Below, piece by piece: positions 43,486 through 52,876 of a stretch of DNA of 64,000 nt (within the stretch, counting starts at the first letter, position 1; each line of letters starts with the position of its first letter). The notes below the pieces were generated by a model. That model saw only the letters and a program-made list of their open reading frames with translations, was not told where the DNA came from and made no database searches. The DNA is from Metellina segmentata (Eukaryota; Arthropoda; Arachnida; Araneae; Tetragnathidae). Position numbers and translations under genes: made by a program. Location: positions 91,816,911 to 91,880,910 of the forward strand of contig OX375883.1 of the NCBI GenBank assembly GCA_947359465.1, written 5' to 3'.

Positions 43486-44199
43486 GGGGCAGAAAGGAAC
43501 TTAAGTGCTATAGATAGGTAGTGTTGGGGCGTGGTTCCTGGTGTCTTATTTCTTTCTCTACCAAGAAAGGCACTTTTGACACAACCTTCTCGTTCGAGAA
43601 TTTTATTGCTACCAACGATACACTAATACTACATAACAGGGCGGCGTTTATAGGCAACGCCATCTACATTTTTTAACCTGAAGCAGCAGGTAGGTTGGTA
43701 TTTATTTAACGTCGCACTGGGAGTAATGTAATAGACTTTTGGCGACGGTGCAGGACCAACCCCCGAAGAGATAAATCCGAGGACTACACTATACAGTCCG
43801 GTCCCCGAGCACCCACAAAACTTTGAACAAACCTTAATTTTAAGTGAATAACTCCGTTTCTGTTTTAACATTTACGCTGCGGCGCTTAGATTTTTTTCAA
43901 TCGTCTCCAAGAACGGTTCTTTCGTCTGCATGTCCAACCCCCCTTACTTAATTACCTAACTTGAGCGATAGAGCCTTGAGTGGTATTTACGACTGACGCT
44001 TTCCTTACATAGTATTGTGTGGCGTGTATCACCAGAGCGATCTTCTGCCTTTGCCCCAAAGTGGTAGGGTACCGAACAAAAGTAAGGATCCTCTAGGTCA
44101 GTCGCTGACAGCTCGTAAATGGTGATCGATGCCAGCGGTCACTTAAAAGGGGGATAACAGAGAACATTGAAAACTTAAAAAGTGTTTATTTATGTAACC
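43486..44199. other. No gene; contains a SINE-A fragment at 43692-43790
   Basis: Except for an inverted SINE-A 3' piece (AACGTCGCACTGGGAGTAAT, GATAAATCCGAGGAC) nothing is recognised. Confidence 0.5.
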
Positions 44200-44719
44200 G
44201 TTATAACTAGGGCAACTTTTTGCAACAAATGCAACTTTTTTTTCACACGTTCTACGCTGCATGTAAAAGTTCTAAAACCAAAATTTCTCCTACATGGGGT
44301 GTATTATAAGTAAGTTATAATCGCTACATTAATGCAACTTTCTGCGTCAATGCAACCATCTGCAACTTTTAAAAATTAATTAATATAAAATTACAATTTC
44401 ATTTTTTAAACTCTTAATCAACCCTTCGATCACGTGTGTCTGATCTTGCGAACGCCGAAGTATTGCGGATCAAACAAGAAGTTCATGGGAAGAAGGTGTT
44501 CCTAACAGACAAAAGTGAAATTTATGGCAAGAAGTACTTTTAACACATTGGTTGGCACTCTTAATAACCCAGAGAAAACTTGCGTAAATGACTGCAGAGT
44601 TTGCGAGATGAGTGTCGATCATCAATATGTTGTTCGCCTTGTAGATGACGTTTTGAAATCTTTGAATGCTGAGCGAAAGGATTTTGCGCCTCTTTTCCAT
44701 TCGATACAGTACATTATAT

Positions 44720-45782
44720 CAGTGCTCCCCAGCCTTTTTATCGCCGCGGACCGGATCAACGTTTGATAATTTTAACGCGGCCCGTTGAGGGGGGAGGGGG
44801 GGGGGGACGTTGATTGTTTATATTTTAGATTGTTTTGATTTAATAATTTTAATTTAATTGTATTTAAACATGCCTTCAAAATAAAATACAGTTGCACCAA
44901 AAAATGAATATAAAGTGATTTAACATTTTAACTCACTAGAACGCTAAATCAATGAGAACCCTGAGCTTGTTTCTTTGCAACGAGATGGTTTCATCTGGTG
45001 TTAATAGGAGAGAATGACACCCGAAGTGTGTTGCTTATGTCCAGTTTATTCCGTTGTTTTGTTTTGGTTGCTGTCACTGCAGAAAACCCCGCTTCACACA
45101 GATAGGTTGTCGGAAATGACATTAGGAATTTAAGTGCTGTGGTGGCAATCTCAGGGTATTCCGCCATGACTTTAATCTAGAACACCGGCAGAGTTGTTGT
45201 CTCGAACGTAGTTTTAAGACCGCCTTCATTTGCAATCTCCAGCAGTTGATCTTCTTGCACAGACATGCTAGATTCTCCTTATTTGTTGACAAATGGGTTG
45301 CGGATCCATTCCTTACAAGTTCGTGGGTCTTTTGTGGTTGAGAAGTAGTGCTCGAACTCTTTTGAAAGCGAGGACAGATGATCGTGCACCAACTGGGAGA
45401 ATGAATGTTCAGGCTCAGTCTCGCCTAAAATCCCCGCTAACGTCTGAAACATGTCCGAAATGCCCGCGCCGTCCCACAACTCCAGTTTGGCTTTAAATGC
45501 AGCTACTTTGTCTGTCAACTTAAAACAGTTGTCAAAATTGGAAAATAGAGAACTACAGAATTCAGAAATCATAATTGAAGCTCTAGTAACAGAACAAATT
45601 TCCAAGTTCTGATTTACCGCCTCCTAATTTGAGTGGACATTTCATAGATAAGAACCGTACAAACCCGAGAGAAATACACCACAGTAAATAAAATAAAAAT
45701 AATTTAATGTTCCTTGGGCGGCCCGGTACCATTTGATCCACGGACCGGTACCGGTCCGCGGCCCGGGGGTTGGGGACCACTG
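44720..45782 (-). mobile_element. Zaphod/Tip100-like hAT, nested
   Basis: The ends CAGTGCTCCCCAGCC and GGTTGGGGACCACTG are of the CAGTGGTCCCCAACC type known from Tip100/Zaphod hATs. They are flanked by perfect 8-bp duplications CATTATAT (44712-44719 and 45783-45790). The uninterrupted hAT copy 1 shows the matching empty site (AGTATATTATATGACTGCGG, about 13289). Subterminal GGACCGG/CCGCGG words are typical. Confidence 0.92.
44950..45605 (-). pseudogene. C-terminal hAT transposase fragment (Zaphod/ZBED5-like)
   Basis: A 108-codon frame (45605-45279) reads through LTDKVAAFKAKLELW and WIRNPFVNK. It then shifts into MSVQEDQLLEIANEGGLKTT, with a stop near 45180, and ends with the diagnostic block FPTTYLCEAGFSAVTATKTK (about 45105-45045). 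The N-terminal two thirds, including the first catalytic residues, are missing. Confidence 0.8.
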
Positions 45783-46103
45783 CATTATATGACTGCGGCT
45801 GATGCAGTTTTTCAATGTTAAAGAAATTACTGGCCAAAGATCTGCCATACAACGTTCTTCTGTATTTAATGATGTTTTGTAATACTGTTGTACACGACTA
45901 AAATTGTCAAGATATTTTGAACTTTTTCATTTTTTACGAATAATTTATTTTAGATTTTATTGTATCAAATATAAATGCAACTTTATTTCCACAAATGCAA
46001 CTTTAGAATAATGATAAATGCAACTTTTCGCATTTTTACTGCAACAAAAAAGTTGCCCTAGTTATAACAAATCTGCTCTCTGTAGTCTTAGGGAACCATA
46101 TAG

Positions 46104-46427
46104 CGAGGAAGACTGCGGAATTTGAGGACAGTTCGTTCTTTGGAAGGGCTCTTCCCCGAGACTATAGAGAGCAGATTTGCCTTTTCATTTACTCAAATAA
46201 ACGCTCACGTTTTCAGTGTTCTTTTTTTCTTTTGCCATTCGCAAACCACAAAAGGAACCTTTACACTGTCGCACCCGGCAGGATTGGCATATAAAAAGAA
46301 AGGAGAACACTAAAACTTAAACGTTTATTTGAGTAAACGTAAAAACAAATCTGCTCTCTATAGTCTCAGGGAAGAGCTTTCCAAAGAACAAATGGTCCTT
46401 AAATTCCGCTGTCTTCCTCGCTCTATC
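46104..46427. repeat. Inverted repeat (foldback)
   Basis: The left arm 46104-46219 and right arm 46316-46427 are about 85-90% reverse complements (for example GACTATAGAGAGCAGATTTG and CAAATCTGCTCTCTATAGTC). The left side contains a smaller inverted copy of the same words at 46069-46105. No coding content; possibly a foldback MITE. Confidence 0.75.
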
Positions 46428-46705
46428 CTTCCCTGTCCTTTTTCCCTCCCCGATCACCCTTTCTAGCCTAACTACTCTTCTTTGACCTCTGCTTTCCCCA
46501 CCAAGTATGGGTTGCATGACGAGGGCAGAATCTTACACTACAGTAACTACAATTCCGCTATTTTCCTGGCTCTATCGTTCCCTGTCCCTGTCTGCCTTTC
46601 TCTCGCCTATCACCCCTCCTAGCATAACTACTTTCTTCTACCACGTGACCCTCTGCATTCCACACCAAGTAGAAGCTGAGTGAAGAGGGCAGAATATTAC
46701 ACTAC
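46399..46705. repeat. Diverged tandem duplication, period about 150 bp
   Basis: The series TTCCGCT-TCTTCCT-GCTCTATC, CACCAAGTA and GAGGGCAGAATCTTACACTACAGTA appears at 46399-46540 and again at 46551-46707. The region 46706-47091 after it holds no recognised feature. Confidence 0.7.
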
Positions 46706-47099
46706 AGTACTGGAGTACTACATCCGGATACTTAATTATTTTAATTGTATGTTCCAGGCTTCTGAATCGTTTAACTCTTTCACAGAACGAGTTTAAAATA
46801 TACTGGTACTTTATATGTTTGGGCTCCATTTCATTTTGTACAGTTATGCCGGCCTTCTCAAAATACTTTTTACACGAGGAAAATACTCATAAGTTTTAGT
46901 CTAAATCTCGCATAAAAATTTTACTTTCTGAGGCTTTTATGTATCAAACATAACGTCAATACTTTACCAAAACTTCGTAATTTTAAGTTCCGTTTATGAT
47001 CAGTCATATATTGGGATTGTGGTGATGTGAGAACAAACGTCTGACTCGTCGAGCACAGTCTCTGTCTCTTCTACCCCTTCCTTTCCTCTCTTCCTCAAT

Positions 47100-48326
47100 T
47101 AGGGATGCGACATCGATGTCAATGTTTTCAAAACATCGATGTTTTATAAAAAAAAACATCGATGTATTGCAGCCGATGTTTTTTTTCTCACATCGATGTT
47201 TTAACGTTGTCTATGTTTTATTTTTAAATGAAATAAGTACCTCTATAAAAATAACCAAGTACCATAATTTTTATAATCAGCAAATTGGACATACTTTTAG
47301 ACCCAAGTGGACAAGGCCCAAGGGTGAAGGGTCTGAAAAGTAGGGATGCGACATCGAGGTCGATGTTTTCAAAACATCGATGTTTTATAAAAAAAACATC
47401 GATGTATTGCAGCCGATGTTTTTTTTAACATCGATGTTTTATTTTTAAATGAAATAAGTACCTCTATAAAAATAACCAAGTACCATAATTTTTATAATCA
47501 GTAAATTGAACATACTTTTCGACCATATGGCCAAGGCCCAAGGGTGAAGGGTCTGAAAAGTAGGGATGCGACATCGAGGTCGATGTTTTCAAAACATCGA
47601 TGTTTTATTAAAAAAACATCGATGTATTGCAGCCGATGTTTTTTTTAACATCGATGTTTTAACGTTGTCTATGTGTTTTATTTTTAAATGAAATAAGTAC
47701 CTCTATAAAAATAACCAAGTACCATAATTTTTATAATCAGCAAATTGGACATACTTTTAGACCCAAGTGGACAAGGCCCAAGGGTGAAGGGTCTGAAAAG
47801 TAGGGATGCGACATCGATGTTTTATAAAAAAAACATCGATGTATTGCAGCCGATATTTTTTTTAACATCGATGTTTTATTTTTAAATGAAATAAGTACCT
47901 CTATAAAAATAACCAAGAACCATAATTTTTATAATCAGTAAATTGAACATACTTTTAGACCATATGGCCAAGGCCCAAGGGTGAAGGGTCTGAAAAGTAG
48001 GGATGCGACTTTGAGGTCGATGTTTTCAAAACATCGATGTTTTATAAAAACATTGATGTATTTACCATCAATTTATTGGAGTCGATAGTTATAAATTAAT
48101 AAACTTGGGAAATGACTAATTAAATCTCTCTCCCCCCCCCCCCGGCGAACATTAATATTTGAGATTGCTAAACCAGTTTTAAGAAATGGGGGGCGGGAAA
48201 GTTTAAATACACTGATGCATATAAACATCGATGGTTTTTGGGCGATGTATTATAAACATCGATGTTTTAATTTTGATTATCGATGTTTCAAAACAACGAT
48301 GTTTTGCTGTCGATGTCGCATCCCTA
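47100..48326. mobile_element. hAT-type MITE with tandemly amplified terminus
   Basis: The ends TAGGGATGCGACATCGATGT and TGTCGATGTCGCATCCCTA are flanked by TCCTCAAT (47092-47099) and CCCTCAAT (48327-48334). This is an 8-bp duplication with one mismatch, as in hAT elements. Inside, a unit of about 195-240 bp starting AGGGATGCGACATCGA is repeated at 47101, 47342, 47563, 47803 and 47999. Each unit ends with AAGGGTGAAGGGTCTGAAAAGTA. The element is saturated with the palindrome ACATCGATGT. It encodes no protein. Confidence 0.88.
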
Positions 48327-48334
48327 CCCTCAAT

Positions 48335-48869
48335 ATAAGCACCCGAACTTTTGACACGCTTATCATACGTTCGCCATCACTGTCATAACACGACGTCTGT
48401 ATATCATAACAGCAACAGTATTATTCTGCAGTTGGAAACAGTACTGCTAGTGCTGTAATGGTCGTTGAGCTTCGTATGGCCCAAGAGAAGAGATCCCCAG
48501 GGTATTTCGGGGATTTGGAAGTCCGAACTCGCCTAATGAAGTGTAACTGAATCGGTAAGGAACCTGCTCAGACTGTAACGCACACGTTGATAGTCAACAA
48601 ACCCACTGAGTCATGAGTGCTCGCCGTGGGTTTAGGATGTCTAAAGTCATCCGTCAAGGAAGAGTGGTGATGCGTAAAATCACATGTGCCACACCCTTTG
48701 TTGAAAGGTGTAGACCACCCTGTCAGAGGATCCATTGTGTAGTGTAAGATACCATTCGAAAAGCTGTGATCGCATTGAGTTTCTATAGCTAAAATCATAG
48801 CCTTATTTATTAAGCGATGGTGGCAAGGATGGCAATTAGGGATTCTAATTAGATTCTAAATTTATTATT
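48335..48869. other. No gene seen
   Basis: No recognised repeat, transposon end or coding motif. Confidence 0.4.
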
Positions 48870-49370
48870 TTCGTTTCCGTTTTCATTTCGCTCGGAAGAA
48901 TGATTTTCCAGCAGACGACAAAAAACAAATAAACTTTCAACTGGAGTTATTTAGTTTTTTTTTAATCTCCTAGACCGTTAAAGATAAAGTAAAAATTTCC
49001 ACGGATTTGAAATCTGCGGAAAATTTCACATTAGATAAATACCTAAAAATATGATTTTCTTAAAATAAATAAATTTTTTTAATGAAATATCTTTTATATC
49101 TTTGCAAGAGATTGTGACGTCTCGTCAACCTTCCCGTTCAAAAAATAAACAGATTACATTTTCTGTTCTCTTTCAATTTCAGCGAAAGAAAGCAAAAAGA
49201 AAATAAAAAACATTTTGACTGGCATTGTTTAGTTCTTTTTTGTAAAATCGGGATCGTTAAATATAGATTAAAAATTTCAACGGATTTGAAATCTAAGGAA
49301 AATTTGACACCGGTTAGTTTACGTTACCTTAAACGTTTGATTTTCTTTTAATAAATAATTTTTCAATTAA
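48870..49370. repeat. Diverged tandem repeats, about 270-bp period
   Basis: The words ACCGTTAAAGATA-AGTAAAAATTTC and CGGATTTGAAATCTGCGGAAA, then GCAAGAGATTGTGRYGTC, occur at about 48975-49120 and 49250-49400. Part of the series occurs again at 50035-50090. The insert starting at 49700 (TAATATTATAAAAGGAAGTG then GTTTGTCTGTTT) resembles the 5' side of some arthropod Helitron-like elements. Class not settled. Confidence 0.55.
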
Positions 49371-49467
49371 ATATTTATATTTTCGCAAGAGATTGTGGTG
49401 TCACGGCGAACCAACACCGCTTGCAACTCCGTTGTGGCTGTTATCCAATTTGCGAAGCAAACCATAG

Positions 49468-49699
49468 TTCATAAACAACTGCTTGTATGATCCAAGAGTA
49501 ACACCGTGTAATTCTGCAAGTATTATTTCTGTGTGCAACTGGAGGGTTGCGAGTTCGAATCCAACCCCAAACCATCGTGTACAAAGAGATTGGTGCATGT
49601 TAAATCTGTAGTGGCCTGAAATATCCTCACGTTGCCGCGAGTGTGGAAGTTAGGACAGTGAGGTGCCAGCTCAGCTTCTGCCTTGTCTCATCTGATCGC
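49468..49699 (+). repeat. Left copy of a 232-bp direct repeat with SINE-B head
   Basis: It is 99% identical to 50111-50342 (two mismatches found). It contains a B-box-like GAGTTCGAATCC (about 49551) and the first half of the SINE body, then stops at CTGATCGC. The 411-bp insert 49700-50110 follows. Confidence 0.85.
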
Positions 49700-50110
49700 T
49701 AATATTATAAAAGGAAGTGTTTGTTTGTCTGTTTGGGGCCGCAAAATCCTGACGATTCTATGGCACTTACATCAATGAGATTTGGCACACAGGTAGTCCG
49801 AATTAATTGCAATTCTTGGGTTGCAGCGAATTTTAAAATTCAATTTAGAATAATTTAATATTTATTCTCCATCGCTTTTTCAAACGCGGAGAACTTTTTC
49901 TACCCGTGTGACCTTGAAGTCAGGGTTTGGATTCATGGCAAGTTTTTTTCATCCGCTTTGATTTTGCGCGAACGAATAAATTTCCAGCCAAACAACAGAT
50001 CTTTTCAACTGAAGTCAGTTTGTTTTTCTATCTCCAAAACCGTTAAAGATAGAGTAAAAATTTCAACGGATTTGAAATCTGCGGAAATTTCAGTTTAGAT
50101 TGATACTTGT

Positions 50111-50450
50111 TTCATAAACAACTGCTTGTATGATCCAAGAGTAACACCGTATAATTCTGCAAGTATTATTTCTGTGTGCAACTGGAGGGTTGCGAGTTCG
50201 AATCCAACCCCAAACCATCGTGTACAAAGAGATTGGTGCATGTTAAATCTGTAGTGGCCTGAAATATCCTCACGTTGCCGCGAGTGTGGAAGTTAGGACA
50301 GTGAGGTGCCAGCTCAGCTTCTGCCTCGTCTCATCTGATCGCGATTCAAAATTACGTGGTGTTGTCCTCGGATCTTTCCCTTGCGGGATTGTTCCCGGAC
50401 CGTCGCCAATAGCCCCTTTGTGTTGCTCCGATGTGACGTTAATTGAGATA
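50111..50450 (+). mobile_element. SINE-B, apparently complete
   Basis: Positions 50111-50342 repeat 49468-49699. Here the body continues without break through GATTCAAAATTACGTGGTGT, GTTCCCGGACCGTCGCCAAT and GACGTTAATTGAGATACC. The head carries the B box GAGTTCGAATCC. The 3' body is the same as that of SINE-A although the head differs. Confidence 0.75.
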
Positions 50451-51955
50451 CCTACCAACACCCTTGTTGATAGCAAAACGGAAAAATCATTGTGGAACGT
50501 GTAAAATCGAGCGATACAACTTCCAAGCACGATTTCACGAGAGATCATGAAAACCACTTGTGGATGGTGGTTCTCCTATCGAAACAACATCGGCACGTGC
50601 CCAATGTGAGTTCCGCATCTGTGTATCCCCCCTTCCGAAACAGAATCCCGAAACGCTACTGTCAAAAAACAATTCACAAATATAAAACAACAGATGTCAA
50701 TCAAAGCGTTTCTGGGCGGAATCCTCTTGATAAAAGGCGTGGCCCATACATAACGGCGGCCAATGGGAAGGGAGGTATTTTTTTAACGACCAGAACTCGT
50801 TTCCCCTGTTATAAATTGTCCGTGGCTACCCGAAAATCACACTTCTCTGAGTCAATTGCCGTTATTAAAACTGTGTGTGGTCTCTTCCCTTGGGCATTCC
50901 AATGCGCTGGACTGGGAACTGGATCCTTTGGGGTTATATGAAGGCTTCTAGGAAAGTTATTTTCGGGTTTTGGAGAATTTAGATTTCATTTTTGTGTGTG
51001 TGTGTGTGAGGATTCTTCTTATGCTTTCTGTGTTCGGGTACGCGGTGTAATCAGGAATTTCGTAAGAGGTTGAGAAAATGATCATCAACATCACCGATTT
51101 TTCAACGGAGGCGACTTTCTGGAGCCTGACGCAGGATGGTGTAGCTATTGATAGTGGTTTCAGGGTACTAGCTCCAATATGTAAAGTGGGTGGTGTTTCA
51201 GAGCCTTTTGTGACGCGTCTGGGATGGTTGGGTTTTATGACGCAAGTGCCAAGTGTTGGTGTGAAGTTTAACTAGAGACAAGAACCGACATTTGTGGTGC
51301 GTTGTTTTGAAAATCTAACACTCTTGACAGTTGTTGTCATGGCACCAACATCTGTCTTTAAAACTTTTTTAAAGCGTTTTTCTCCATGATACATTTTTTC
51401 CTGTATTCAAATTGCTATAAGTCGAAAACCGATAATGTTTAAGGGTTGAAATTTGGAATACATCTTTTTCAAACATTATACTTTAATTTTGATTCAGCAA
51501 ATTTAAATTTACTTTTAAAAATATGACTTTTTAAAAAAGAAGTAATTTTCAAAAATTTTTATTCATGTTTTTTATTTTTTATCAAATTAATATTTTTTAA
51601 ATTGCTGAATCAAAATTAAAGTTTATAAAATTCTGAATAATTTACTGCAAGAATTTTGAAAATTGATCAAGAATATTTTAAATTTCTACAATTTAAAATG
51701 ACCCCTTTTTTTCAAAAAATTTAAATTTAAAATTTTTTAAATACGTTTGGAAAAATTTTGTGTTGTGATTTCTCTTATTAGTTAGATGGGTAATCAGTAC
51801 AAAAAAATTCTAAATTCTAAATTAATTAATAAAATAATTTTCAACGTGTCCCGGACCCCCTTAATAAATTGTCAATGATAATTTACACAGCCCTCGCGAT
51901 TATGCCCTGACTTCGTAAAGAACTGGACATTTAAACAATTTGTTTAAAACAATAA
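50451..51955. other. No confident gene
   Basis: A 149-codon plus frame (50492-50941) and a 65-codon frame (51078-51275) show no recognised motif. A TG microsatellite lies at 50994-51008. A 25-bp inverted repeat (CTTTAATTTTGATTCAGCAA) at 51490-51516 pairs with 51596-51620 in an otherwise very AT-rich stretch. Confidence 0.4.
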
Positions 51956-52876
51956 GGCCCGGTTCACACATCCGGTTTTTCAATCTGCGGTGCCACTGCG
52001 GCACCGAAGCCCAACTATGCACACATAACCGTGAAATGACGCACGAACTCATTTCGCGCCATTTGCGATACATATTCTATCGAAGAAAACGAGTTTATTT
52101 CGCTTACTTGGTGCACTGCAAAAATTATCCGTTGTTTTTACGGACTTTTCCCGTATATTTGACGGTTTAAAGCTGTTTTGTTGACAAAACGGTTTTTTAC
52201 CGTTTTTCACTCTAGCCATATACGGTTTAAAACCGTCAGTTCAAATTCGAGTTCTCGTCATTACGGTATTGCTTTGCGTACGATAACTTTCCCTTTTCTT
52301 AAATCATTTTAAGATTATTTTCTACACTTGCTCTTATTTTTCAGCAATTATTTTATGGTTTTGAACATCATGTAAATAAAAATGCGATTCGACTTTTATT
52401 TAAGCTTTTCGTTATTCATCAGTTGGCAACCAGGTCGTATGTATGTTGTTTGGGCGCCATTTTTGATCGACGAGTGCTCAAATAGTTTCAACTCTAATTA
52501 TCAGGTGAGCTTTTACTTACTTTTCATGCTCCTATTGTTAATTTTTAGAAATTAGATTCTTACCGTAATGTCTGTGTTTAAATGTGAACTCTGTAATTTC
52601 AACAAAATTAATCAAACCCTATGTTGTCCTCTGGAGTTTGCATCGAAATGTTCACGGAGTAACATTCCCTTATGGTGCTCAATCTTGCCATCTCTGTTTT
52701 AAAAACTACAGGTTGTCCTAAAAGTTCCCGTACTCCAACTTTAAAAATAATTATTGCCCGTGTTTTTTTTTTTAATTATTGAATTTTATCGGCTCTTTAA
52801 TTTTTATCGTTTCATTTTCTTTGCACTCAAGTTGTTCGATAATAAAGTTCCACGTCATTTTGTTCTTCATTGCAAG

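Larger units (their letters stand above)
44440..45883 (+). pseudogene. Internally deleted hAT transposase, interrupted
   Basis: The same two blocks remain as in copy 1: DDVLKSLNAERKDFAPLF (about 44645-44700) before the nested insertion, and FSMLKKLLAKDLPYNVLLYL after it (about 45805-45875). Several frameshifts separate them. The N-terminal part (LANAEVLRIKQEVHG) is at about 44445-44490. Not functional. Confidence 0.75.
44208..46060 (+). mobile_element. hAT element 'A', copy 2, split by another hAT
   Basis: Same ends as 12815-14440 (TAGGGCAAC and GTTGCCCTA), flanked by GTTATAAC on both sides (44200-44207 and 46061-46068). This is an 8-bp target duplication that is again a perfect palindrome. 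The AATGCAACTTT subterminal words are conserved. At 44720 a Zaphod/Tip100-like element is inserted inside the transposase remnant. Confidence 0.92.

Noticed and set aside
47100..48326. CRISPR-like array (regularly spaced ATCGATG repeats)
   Set aside because: The units are long tandem copies of a hAT terminus in animal DNA, with no spacer diversity.
50492..50941. 149-codon open frame as a gene
   Set aside because: No domain, odd composition, and it directly follows SINE sequence; likely chance.
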